Origin: Platanthera guangdongensis
Lineage: Eukaryota; Streptophyta; Magnoliopsida; Asparagales; Orchidaceae
DNA length: 64,000 nt
Assembly (NCBI GenBank): GCA_039583875.1
Contig: CM077166.1
Location: forward strand, 79,978,564 to 80,042,563
Direction of reading: 5' to 3'
Shown here: in pieces, positions 41,001 to 51,418 of the stretch
Layout of the letters: the number at the start of each line of letters is the position of its first letter
Position numbering within the stretch: the first letter of the stretch is position 1
Notes under the pieces: generated by a model
What the model saw: the letters and a program-made list of their open reading frames with translations, nothing else
Databases searched by the model: none
Told to the model about the DNA's origin: nothing
Position numbers and translations under genes: made by a program

Positions 41001-42333
41001 GAATTGCTTCAAAGATATATGCCAAATGAGCCCAAAACCGCTCTCGCAAGAGGTCTAGGATCGTCTTGCCACTTCACAGGTGAGAGCTCGCGCCGACTAC
41101 TCTTGGTTAGCCCCTGGATCTCAACAAAAAGGCCTGCAGATTCGGCCTACTGGTGTAAAATGGCCAAGCTGATTCGACGAGACCGTTCTAGGAATGAGAC
41201 AACCTCACTGATCATAACCCCTGCCCGCGAGCAGCCTGCTCTTCTGCGAGAGGTTCTTTTCTTGCCCGACCTTTTGGCGCAAACCATCAAGGCAGGTTTG
41301 TCGTATTAATATACAACCTTTCTCACAAGAGATGGTTCCAGAATGCATCGTCGCTGCCCCTCTGATGAATACCGAGTCAACTCGGCTTCCCGAAAAAAAA
41401 ATTACGATCGGTCTCAGAGGCTGCCCCTCTGATTACTCGGGTCGAGCCTAAGATTGCTATCGGTAATTTTCTCGCCTGGCTTTCAATTTTACTGGCTTGC
41501 TTTTCTATTCTTTCACTTTCATAGCTTTCTGCAGTAACCACTTCCTGGACACTGGGTATCATCAGCCCGAGATGCAGGACTCCCGCCGCTAAGGACCCTA
41601 TCGATCCTACGACCGACCTTCCCCTCTCGCCCAAGAGAACTGTTGACATATCTCCTATTCTCGTGCTGGACTCTCGCCTACCTGGTGGGTAGGACATTGC
41701 CCTTTTGCCTAAGGTTGAGACTCATTTGCTGTGGCAGACATCCTTCCACCGGGTCAGGGAAAAATGCACCGCCCACTCATTGGGAAGCCTTATGACGGGC
41801 GGCCTGGATCTTCCAACCAGCCATCAGGTACACATTTCCCCTTCTTGCGCCTTGATTATTATTCCCGTCCCTGAATTGTCCCTAACATAGTCCCCTCACC
41901 AGATCATCAGGAGCCTGCGGAAGAGCCCGATGCAGAAGAGGAGTTGATCTCGCCGCCGCCTTCCCCGAGCGAGATGTTGGGCATTCTCGAGGCCTCAGGA
42001 AATGCTGAGAAGCAGAGGGAGAGAATAGCTGAGGTCCAGTCAAAGCTCATTTGGATGCGGTGAGAGAACTCCATTCGGGAAACTACCCTCCTGACCTCGA
42101 TTGAGCGGAGTCTAAGCATGATCCAGCGGGATTACACTCATCTTCTTGGCGAGACAGAGGGCATGAGAGGCGGAATCGAGGAGACCTTTCCCGGAAGACA
42201 CATCGCGCGAGATTGGGACCAACTGCATCTAGTCCACCAGGATCTCCACGCCATAACAGCTTATCACTATCCGCGAGTGCCCCAGAGGACTTGGAGGCGA
42301 GGTTGGGGTTGCTGGCAGTGGGAACAATATTGA
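41001..42333 (+). pseudogene. Intron-containing transposon-type gene remnant
   Basis: Pieces on one strand read CKMAKLIRRDRSRNETTSL (41,150-41,205) and, later, PKVETHLLWQTSFH and SLMTGGLDLPTSHQ. A clean GT-AG intron (41,828-41,910, 83 bp) then leads to EPAEEPDAEEELISPPPSPS, a helical charged stretch (ASGNAEKQRERIAEVQSK), and after one TGA (42,061-42,063) SIERSLSMIQRDYTHLLGE, ending at 42,333. A second acceptor-like TTTCTGCAG lies near 41,534. The style matches transposon-associated genes like the one at 42,853. Function unknown. Confidence 0.5.
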
Positions 42334-42852
42334 ACCCTCTGTGTTCTCGCCCCTTATTTCCCCAATCTCTAGGCCTACCCGTCTCGCATGTACCCTTTTT
42401 ATTTATGAAATGAATATATGAATTTGTTATATTTTAACACAGCTCTCACCCAGCGAGAGGCCTATTGTACATAACCTCTTATTTTTTCACATCATTATAT
42501 TTTGCCGAGCGATTAGCTCTTGCGCCACATTTATGTTTTTATACTTGTCGTTGCTTTGTTATTACTCGGGATCCCTCCCGGAGGCTTTTGCCATTTGCAG
42601 GTTCAAGAAGTGTTTGCGGGACCGTGCGGAATATGAAGAGTCGAATTATAAAGAATTTCTATCCGCACTTCCTCCATTAGAATAAATGTCATTATTATCA
42701 TATTCTTCAATAAATAGGTCGGCTTACCAACCACATTTACTTCCATTTTCTTCCAAACCTTTGTCTTCTTTCTTCCCTCCCACTCTTACCATTCTATACA
42801 ACCCTGAGCCTCTTTCCTACCAGTTCTCTCTCCATTTTTGCCTTCATTCATA
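42334..42852 (+). promoter_or_regulatory. Spacer and probable leader of the next gene
   Basis: Non-coding. CAATAAATAGG near 42,708 could serve as a TATA-like element, followed by a long pyrimidine-rich leader (TCTTCTTTCTTCCCTCCCAC) up to the ATG at 42,853. Inference. Confidence 0.35.
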
Positions 42853-43943
42853 ATGCCGGGCGAGACTGCACAAAACTTTGTTGAACACAACATCCGCCTT
42901 GCCGCTTAACCGAGGCGGAGATTGATTCCATAACCGGGAATTATATCCCTCCCGAGTTCCCTGCGCGCCATCCTAGGAATGAATAAAGAGTCAACTTCCT
43001 GTCGAAAGGGGAGCTTTCCATACTGCTAGAGCATTTTCAGGTACGGTTCCGCCTCCCCCTCTGGACGGAAGTGCACCAGGCCCTCCAGTACTATGGATTG
43101 GTCCCGGACCAACTCAATCCTAAATCTGTCGTGCTTCTAGTGGCTTTTTCCTGCTATATGCGTGCAGAAAGAATTGAGTTCAACCTCTCCATCTTCCGAA
43201 AATTGTTCAACTTTCAGGCCAAGAGTTGAATTACATTCTTCTCAGGGAAGACGATCAATACCATCGGTCCTGCAAACAAGAATCACAACTGGACCCAGAA
43301 CCTCGTCTTCATATCAGGGAACTTTGGCAATGTTCTCCTCTCGCCGATCAAGTATGATGAGGCGACCTATGGGCCTCTGGCACTTGGAGGACGCGAGAAG
43401 GCCATCCTCTCCTTCTTCGGGACAAAAAACTTTGACGTCAAGTTCTTGAGGCGGAATCTCGACTCTCTTCCGCCACTTCCTGCCGATGAATGTACTATTC
43501 CGCCTTGCCCATTTAATCTTGCTTCAAACTTTAAAACTAACCTTTATGGATTTCATAGGAGTGCGGGAGATCCCCCTCTTCCAACACTTCGATGAGGTTA
43601 GGTGTTCCTCCGCCACCCTAGCCCTCGCCCAGTCCGTAGCTCTCGCTTGTCGGAATGAGCGAGGCTTTTCCTCTCAGCCAAGCGCCCGGAAGCGGAAGCC
43701 TGACACTCCCTCTTTCACCTCATCAAAGAAGTCCAAACCATCTGCGATGGACAAGGGCAAGTACGTCGCCGAAACCCCAACCGATGCCCCGCTTGCCACG
43801 GGTGAAAAGGATGTCGCCTTGTAGGTTATTGCTTCCTTGAAGGAAGTTCCCGCCAAAATGATGCCGAGAGGGCATCTGAATTTTGGCCTGGGTGGGAAGC
43901 ACCTGGATAAAGAGGGCTAACCACTTCTGCAATGGGTCCCAGA
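42853..43943 (+). pseudogene. 'Putative gypsy type transposon' gene, 5' part
   Basis: ATG at 42,853 (MPGETAQNF), stops after 18 codons and frameshifts. From 42,990 it reads RVNFLSKGELSILLEHFQ, RLPLWTEVHQALQYYGLVPD, LLVAFSCYMRAERIEFNL, LFNFQAK, GKTINTIGPANKNHNWTQ and LGGREKAILSFFGTKNFDV. This is the pattern of the plant domain named 'putative gypsy type transposon' (Transposase_28/PF04195 in my memory). A later exon-like part has GVREIPLFQHFDEV and a basic, serine-rich tail (SARKRKPDTPSFTSSKKSK). It is interrupted at 43,943 by the Tekay insertion and continues at 50,127. Confidence 0.65.
43939..43943. other. Target-site duplication, left copy (CCAGA)
   Basis: CCAGA directly precedes the LTR end TGTCC; it is identical to 50,122-50,126 on the other side. 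Confidence 0.85.
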
Positions 43944-45352
43944 TGTCCAACCTGCATTTTTCACCGCCATTAAACTAATATCAGAGTAAGGGAAAATGCA
44001 CATCATGATGCCACATCAGTAGGGGATAATTGCGGACGTTCAGGCAAAACTCCTACTTGACCAAGAAGAAAGATCTTTAAGTTATTTAGAGGCAAAATCA
44101 GTTTAAGTGTAGCAGTTGGCTGTATCCCTCGGCCTACTGGCTCATCTACTCCACGAAATAAGAACATAAACGATGCGAAAAATACTACTTTTATAATGTT
44201 ACACATCCTACATGAGTTTAGAGGTTCCAAGAGGACACCTCAAGGTATGCAAGTTCTATGTTTATAATAGCAATAAATGTAGTTTTTTTTACTGTCGTTA
44301 AAAGTAGTGATTTAACATTTTAAAATCGTACAATGTATGAGATAATACTAGTAGTTTTAATACTTGAAAATACCTACCATGGGCGTCAATAAACTGACAT
44401 GAAACCACACAAAAACAAAGTATGTCTGAACTAGTAAAGCAAACTAAACAACAATCTACCTCGCTACGACGAGGCAAAAACCATAGCCAACACTGCTGCT
44501 CAAGAACTACAAAACCAGCACCGCAATAAGCTACAGCTCTGAACCTGAGGCATTCCAAAGACAGAACACCTCAGTAAGAATGTACAAGTGAAGGCAAAAA
44601 GTAAGCCAAGAGTAAACAAATCCAAGGGGTACCAACCCAAGACCAAAGGAAAGATACTTGAATAAAGTACAACAGTAAGGTAAGAAAGTCAAAAAGAGAA
44701 ACACTTACATGAAGCATCACATACAACAAAGGCACCCCAAATGCACAAGACTATAAGGGGGGAAGGTCATGATAAAATCATTAGGAAGAAGGTAAGACTC
44801 TATTAGCCACCTGTAGTTAACTCCACTAAAAACCAAACGGGCAGGGTGGTCAACTCATCTAGACACACCCCCATGGATATATTAATCTGTCATAAATGCG
44901 GGGGAGATTGGATACTTCACCATACACCGCAAAAGTTCAAACACCCGGTAGAGTCCCACAAATTACTAATAGAGGAAACAAACGTTGCGGCAGTGGTTTT
45001 GCGCACAAATAACACCCGCAACGATGAAAATGATGAATTCACACCCCATAACGATCCATGTTTAGAGCTCATGGGAACACCACAACCTTATCGAGGCTTG
45101 GCGGCATGTCTCGCCCCACGAGATCGCCACAAAGGAAACCATGATATAGATCTCAAGACAACAGTGGCACATCTGATTATACTAGACAATTCTACATTCG
45201 ACATGGTTGATCAAACTTTAGGAAGAATTTACAATCCTAAATAAACTCTAACACATCCTACAAAAATGTGGAGGAATGGTTATAAGAGTAAGATTTAAAC
45301 ACATCATCAACATGTAGCACTTAACATGGTAAGGTGGCAAAATAAGAACATG
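43944..45352 (-). repeat. Tekay derivative 3' LTR remnant
   Basis: It parallels the right LTR (for example 45,241-45,350 against 48,122-48,235) and the 3' parts of the A LTRs. It ends at TGTCC (complement of GGACA). ORFs inside, such as 44,846-45,244, are also present as broken copies in the right LTR (47,698-47,970), so they are not genes. Confidence 0.85.
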
Positions 45353-46577
45353 ATATCACATGCGTAGAGGTCTGAGCTTCCTCCATGGTCACCACATTCA
45401 GCTTTACTTTTCCTCTGTACTGTTTTAGTGGCTACAGTAGAGCTCGAAGCGGGGCAGGTTGCAGTGGAGTCTGAGCCTAGGGGCATGAAGTCTTCAGGTG
45501 CCCCTTCTGCCCACACTTTAAGCAAGTCTTATCCTTCAACCAGTAAAGACTCACGTCATGTCCCTTCCTTATATAGTACGTGCACACCGGATCTCCTTTT
45601 GGTGCACCTTGGATGGCGAGCACCTGCTGCTGCTTCAAGGTGGCAGTCCTTTTAAAGCACCTTTCGTAAGGGTGGCCAGATCGACCACAGAAGCTACATA
45701 CTTCTTTATTTTTCTTCTTCGAAGAAGGGCCAGATGCCCTATAGCTTCCATCCTCAACACCCTTCCTCTTCTCTTTTCTTGTCGCGGCACCTCAATTCTT
45801 GGCATTCTCAATTGCCTCATCTTTTAGAGCGGCTTCCACTGCCTCAGCATAGCTTTCAGCTCTATAAGCGCATGCCAATTGTTGGACATCGCTTCTTAAT
45901 CCTACGAGGAAACGCTTCACTCTTCCTGCCTCCGAAGCCACCATTTCAGGAGCAAATCTGCTCAATTTACTAAACTCAATATCATATTCGCCCACCGTGA
46001 GCAGTCTCTGCTTCAAATGCAGGAAATTATTCATTAAGAGGTCATGCTTGACCGAAGGTAAAAACTTCTTAAGCAGCATCTTCTTGAAGGACTCCCAAGA
46101 GCATCCTTCCTTCAAAATCTCCTTTTACCGAATCCACCAAATCTTTGCCAGGACTTTTAGCTGGTAAGCCGCAAGCATTACCTTATGGGCTTCATTAATC
46201 CCCGAATACGTGAACATCTCATCGATAGCGATGATCCAATCATCCAAGACCATAAAGTTGTCACTCCCATCATAAGTGCGAGGCCTCAATCGTTGGAAAT
46301 GTGATATAAGGTTCATCATTGGTGGTAACGTCACTAGGGGTACTTGAGGAGCAGGATTAGTAGGTACAACTTGACCTGCGGTAGAATCTTGCGCTAAGGG
46401 TTGCTGCGCGGGAGTGACAGACAACAAGGACTGAATCTGCGACTGTACCGCAACTAACTGTCTCGATAAAGCCTCGTTAATCTGACGCAAACTCTCGATC
46501 ACCGCATCAATTTGCACACAAGACGACTCACTCTCTGACTGGGGAGTCTACATCATCGCAGGACATCTAGCTTGCAT
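45353..46577 (-). pseudogene. Tekay derivative gag
   Basis: ATG at 46,577 (MQARCP). INEALSRQLVAVQSQIQSLL, PRTYDGSDNFMVLDDWI, AYQLKVLAKIWW, LPSVKHDLLMNNFLHLKQR and SKLSRFAPEMVASE make a well-preserved gag core. A knuckle region (CVASVVDLATLTKG in a shifted frame) follows. Stops include one at codon 10 and one at 46,122. The sequence ends precisely at GTGATATCA, next to the position of the candidate intron donor in copies A and B, and is fused there to LTR sequence. Confidence 0.86.
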
Positions 46578-46921
46578 TTCTAGAAAAGTAACGAACGACT
46601 TATCAATAGGAATCCTAGATAACAACTAGGCCAATCAAATAGTTCAGACCATACTTTTAAGACACTTGTTTTTGCTGCAAACTTGCTCTGGGATTATGAT
46701 GCTATGTCCTACTTAGGATGATATCCTCTCATCCTATTTACTCAAGTGCCTATGATATGAATGCATGAATTCTTTATTTTTATTTAAAATCATGAGTGTA
46801 CATGTGTCGTCATGTAAACCTTAACTTAGCACACATGCTTATGCGACGATATGCTATGTATGCAGTGCTATGCATTCTAAAAAGGGCTTAATTAATGTAT
46901 GAGCGGTGTATACATGAAATA

Positions 46922-47086
46922 TTATGCAACCCATACTACATAACATCGCATGCAACGAGAAAAGAAAACGTGCTAATGAGCACCCATGTGATGATGGTTA
47001 TGCATCTCATACTACATAACCGTCACATGTTGTCTGTTATAGTTGATCCATATACAAACACATATTATGCATCTCATACTACATAA
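46922..47086 (-). promoter_or_regulatory. Leader with three palindromic motif copies
   Basis: TTATGCA...CATACTACATAA-type copies at 46,922-46,943, 46,998-47,019 and 47,065-47,086 are the reverse complements of those in the copy A leader and keep nearly the same spacing. Confidence 0.7.
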
Positions 47087-47120
47087 TATGCCATGTATAC
47101 TTCTTATCATGCTATGAGTG

Positions 47121-50100
47121 CAATGTATGAGATAATAATGGTAGTTTTAATACTTGAAAATACCTACTATGCAGTCCTAGCATTAAATGTCTCAGAGAAC
47201 AAGTAATCCAAATACACAGAAAGAAAACTAAGCAGCTAGCAAGCATTCAAAATCAACAATCCTGTGGGCGTCAACTAACTAACACGAACACACACAAAGA
47301 TAAAGTATGTCTGAACTAGTAAAGCAAACTAAACAACAATCTACCTCACTACGACGAGGCAAAAACCACAGCCAACACTGCTGCTCAAGAACTCAAAAAA
47401 TAGCACCGCAATCAGCTACAACTCTAAACCTGAGGCATTCCAAAGACAGAACACCTTAGCAAGAATGTACAAGTGAAGGAAGAAAGTAATCCAAAAGTAA
47501 ACAAAGCCAAGGGGTACCAACCCAAGACCAAAGGAAAGATACTTGAATAAAGTACAACAGTAAGGTACAAAAGTCAAAAAGAGAAACACTTACGTGAAGT
47601 GTCCCATATAATAAAGGCACCCCAGATGCATAAGACTATAAGGGTGAAAGGTCATGATTAAATCATCAAGAATAAGGCAAGACTCTATTAGCCACCTATG
47701 GTCAACTCCACCAAAAACCAAACGGCCAGGGTGGGCAACTCATTTGGACACACACACATGGATATTTTAATCCGTCATAATTGTGGGGGAGATTGGATAC
47801 TCCACCATACACCGCAAAAGCCCAAACACCTTGTAGTGTCCCACAAAGTACTAACAGAGGAAACAAATGTTGCGGCGGTGGTTTCTCCCATAAATAACAC
47901 CTGCAACGAAGAAAATCATGAAGTCACACCCCATAACGATCGAGTTTTCGAGCTCAGGTGCACACCATAACCCTATGAGGCTTAGCAGATGGTCTCACCC
48001 CACGACATTGCCACGAAGTAAACCATGATATAGATCTCAAGACAACAGTGACACATCAGATTCTACTAGACAATTCTAGATTCGACATGGTTAATCAACA
48101 TTTAGGAAGAATTTACAATCCTAAGTAAACTCTAACACATCCTACAAAAATGTGGAGGAATGGTTATAAGAGTGATATTTAACCACATCATCAACATGTA
48201 GCACTTAACAAGGTTAGGTGGCAAAATAAGAACATGAAAATTACATTCGGTAAGCCTAACTTCTACAAATTTCTGCGAATCGGGATAACAAAAAGTTATT
48301 TAAATTCAGGAAGATATTAAAATCAGGATAATAAGGAGTTGGAAATTTCTGCAAATCGGGATAAAGAAGGGAAGAGAAGGAGGAAACCATCACTTGCCTT
48401 GATTTTATTGGAGAAGACCTCCAAATCGCACCACGGTGCAGATCGGGAGCAAGAAAGACGCGGGAAAAAGAAATCTAACAAAAATGGCCAAAAATAGGAG
48501 TTATGGCTGAAAACCCTAGCGAGAAAAACTAAATAAATGGGGAAGATTTTACCACGATGGCGTAGCTCTCGATGAGAGCTTTCCGGATCTATAGTCGGTT
48601 GGAGATTTCGAGCACTATAGCACCGTCAGCGGCCACCGAAAGATTTACGAATGGACGTTCTCTCTCTCGCTCACGCCTCTCTGGTTCGGGAAATGAACAA
48701 AAGTTCAATTGGCTGGAGGAGGAAGAAGTGGTTTCTTATATATACATGTATTTATATAATGAATATAATACAAAGATTAAACACTTTGGAGAAGAAATAA
48801 GGTTCGGCTGAACCGGCATTCCCGAGAAGAAGTATGGATTACTCGATAAGAACAAAAGGGAGCTTTACTCTGGTAGCAGGCAGGACCACTCGAGTACTAA
48901 AATAGACTTCTCGAGAACTAGACGGGCAGTACTCCAGTACAGCAAGACTTCTCGAGAACTAGACGAGCAGTTCTTGAGTACAACAAGACTTCTTGAGAAC
49001 TAGACGGGCAGTTCTCGAGTACATCAAGACTTTTCGAGAACTAGAATGGCAGTTCTCGAGTACAACAAGACTTCTCGAGAACTAGACGGTCAGTTCTCGA
49101 GTACAACAAAACCTCTCAAGAACTAGACAGGCAGTTCTCGAGTAAAACATGACTTCTCGAGAACTAGACGGGCAGTTCTCGAGTACAAGAAGACTTCTCG
49201 AGAACTTTACGGCAGTTCTCGAGTACAACAAGCCTTCTCAAGAACTTGACTGGTAGTTCTCGAGTACCACAAAACTTCTTGGGAACTAGATGGACAGTTC
49301 TTGAGTACAACAAGACTTCTCGAGAAATAGTCAGGCAGTTCTCGAGTACAACAAGACTTCTCCAGAACTAGATGGGCAGTTCTCGAGTACAAGGAAGAGT
49401 CTTCTCAGGAACAAGAAGACTTCTAGAGAACAAAAGGAGTTCTCGAGAACAAAAGGGCAGATCTTGAGAATAAGACTATGAACTTCTCGAGAAGGGTTTC
49501 TGGACATTTCGAGAACAACAATCGATTTCTCGAGAACAAAAGAGGATTTCTCGAGGTCAGAAGAACATTTCTCGGGAATAAGGTAAAACTACTCGAGAAC
49601 AACAAGGCATTCTCGGGAACAGAACAACTTTTCTCGATAACAAGTATGCACTTCTCGGGAACAGAAGAACATTTCTCGAGAAACAAGATTGGTCATCACG
49701 AGTACCAAGCAAGGTAATTTCAGAAATTTGACTAACATTCCAGGATAAAATGTCGACTCTACGAATTTAGAAGCGTAGACGACCCTAGAATCCGATGTAC
49801 CATTTTGAGACACAACAACAAATGCTTACACAAGCAAAAATCACCAGCAGTGTCCAAACACCTGACGAGACTCGAAATTGCTCGGATCGCAAAAAAACTG
49901 GACGAATCCAAAGCCTCAAAACCTCATCCTTAAAATCAAGGAATACATTCAACTCAAACAAAAGCCCAAAATTTGGTCAGCCAGACCCAACCGATGCAAA
50001 AAATGCACAAACGGTGCAGCGCTAACAAAAAAACATAACAAGGGAGGTAACGCTCCGACGTCATAAATATGACGATACCAAATCGAATAATAACATCGGG

Positions 50101-50121
50101 AAAAAAAATCGGGGCGTTACA
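47121..50121 (-). repeat. Tekay derivative 5' LTR (about 3.0 kb, 3' end deleted)
   Basis: On the minus strand it starts TGTAACGCCCCGATTTTTTT at 50,121. At 47,121 the LTR sequence stops ('...CATTGCA') and joins the post-PBS leader (CTCATAGCATG); relative to copy A, about 7841-8358 are deleted. It includes an expanded CTCGAG array (48,880-49,690). Confidence 0.86.
48880..49690. repeat. Expanded CTCGAG array, partly 41-bp tandem
   Basis: Around forty CTCGAG or near-CTCGAG sites occur in 800 bases. From 48,900 to 49,390 they form a 41-bp unit, GACTTCTCGAGAACTAGACG followed by GGCAGTTCTCGAGTACAACAA, repeated about 12 times (anchors 48,906, 48,947, 48,988). The remainder is irregular. Copies A and B lack the 41-bp tandem. 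Confidence 0.9.
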
Positions 50122-50126
50122 CCAGA
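50122..50126. other. Target-site duplication, right copy (CCAGA)
   Basis: CCAGA directly follows GGGGCGTTACA, the complement of the LTR start. A perfect 5-bp match to 43,939-43,943, the length expected for Ty3/gypsy integrase. Confidence 0.85.
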
Positions 50127-50952
50127 GGCTAACCGGTCTCCATCTCATTGTTCCTTTCCTCGTGGATGGAGCAGGAAACAAGCAATGGCGAGGCCTTCTC
50201 TCTCGGCTTCTGGCTCTACAGCTGAGTGGACTCAATCATATACGATCTGGAGTCTACCAGGGCTCTCGCCCATAAAGCTGTTTGAGCCCAGCTATGTGCA
50301 TTCGAGCTTGCGCATATTTCTACGTGTCACAGCCTCAGCATTGAGCGTAACCTGGCGGAGGCGCTCAAGCCATAGGATCACGCTGCTGCCGAGCAGGTCA
50401 CCCGGAAGGCCCAGCTAGAGGCCTCCCAGAAACTTCTAACCCTCCACCTAACGATTGAGGTATGTGAAATTTTAGATGTCTTCCGCCTCATGGCTATTCC
50501 CTCCATTCTATCCCATTTAGTTCCAATGAATTTCTTATAGTATTCCGCCCAAGCCCAGCTATCACGTGCGTACGAGGCTACTCTCAAGTACGTGATCAAC
50601 CAACTGAAGGCCGAGATTAAACAACCGCAAGATGCTAAGGAAATGGTTCTCTCGCTACCGGCCGAGAAGGTCAAACATCACCAATACTCAAACTATGAGA
50701 TAGAAGTGATGATGCAGGAGAATGCATAAGCAGCGAACTAGTGCATGATCCAGGTGCTGCGAGAATCCGGATTTTTGAACTAGGGCAGCGAGACGCTCAC
50801 ACCGCGAGGGATCCTCCCCTTGCTATTTGACCCAATCCCTAAGCCCGTGGGATAGGATGTCTCCCATGGTGAGAATGAAGAAATAATCCTCGACAAGAGT
50901 GACTGATCTACTGATAAGTCATCCAGCGACATGTCCGACGACTCTTCCTGAA
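50127..50952 (+). pseudogene. 'Putative gypsy type transposon' gene, 3' part
   Basis: Beyond the insertion the strand reads LSIERNLAEALKP, AAEQVTRKAQLEASQKLL, an intact GT-AG intron (50,460-50,540, 81 bp, phase 0), then YSAQAQLSRAYEATLKYVI and NQLKAEIKQPQDAKEMV, a helical coiled-coil-like tail ending near an acidic DSSEESD-like end about 50,950. Several stops are present. Removing 43,944-50,121 and one CCAGA copy makes it continuous with 42,853-43,943. Confidence 0.6.
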
Positions 50953-51418
50953 GACCTTTCGCATTTTTGGTTTTAACATGGATTTTTTTCTTCTATGAAT
51001 TTCTATAAGGGGAGAGACCCCCGAGCAAATGTAATAATTTTTGGAATATATAAACGATCCAACTTGTTGCTGAGATGACTATTGTTTGCTATACTTTTCT
51101 TTGCATCTCGCATTATATTATCCGCAAATGAATCTGCAATTTGCTTAAACCTTAGGCTCTTAGGTGATGACCGCCACCCGTTTCATGAATAGATTAACTT
51201 TTGACAAGATGGACATGAATAAAGGGACATGCCGAGAACCCCAGGTCGAGAGAAATGTACCGAGAGGATTGTGCTGAGATAGGTATGGATTACCTCATCC
51301 CTACTCAGGATAGGTGTTATGTAACATCCCTCGGACAACTAGACCACTAGGATGGTTTTTTCATGACTGGGTCATGCCAAAACCCTGGGAAGCACTAAAA
51401 GGCCTAATGACACCCAAT
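50953..51418 (+). other. 3' flank of the transposon-type gene and short LTR head
   Basis: 50,953-51,317 is non-coding and AT-rich (TTTTTGGAATATATAAACG), probably the gene's 3' untranslated region. TGTAACATCCCTCGGAC at 51,318 looks like the first 100 bases of a gypsy LTR, cut at 51,419 by another LTR start. Confidence 0.45.

Larger units (their letters stand above)
43944..50121 (-). mobile_element. Tekay-family deletion derivative, minus strand
   Basis: On the minus strand: LTR (50,121-47,121), leader and gag (47,120-45,353), then directly an LTR remnant (45,352-43,944). All of pol, the PPT and the first half of the 3' LTR are gone, as are the last about 450 bases of the 5' LTR and the PBS. 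It is flanked by CCAGA. It is the same family as copies A and B but a separate insertion into the gene at 42,853-50,952. Confidence 0.88.

Noticed and set aside
40682..41029. 115-codon ORF
   Set aside because: It reads through the (TA)n run as repeated Tyr-Ile. No domain is present on either side.
44846..45244. Host gene of 132 codons
   Set aside because: It lies in an LTR remnant, and a broken copy occurs at the same place in the partner LTR (47,698-47,970).
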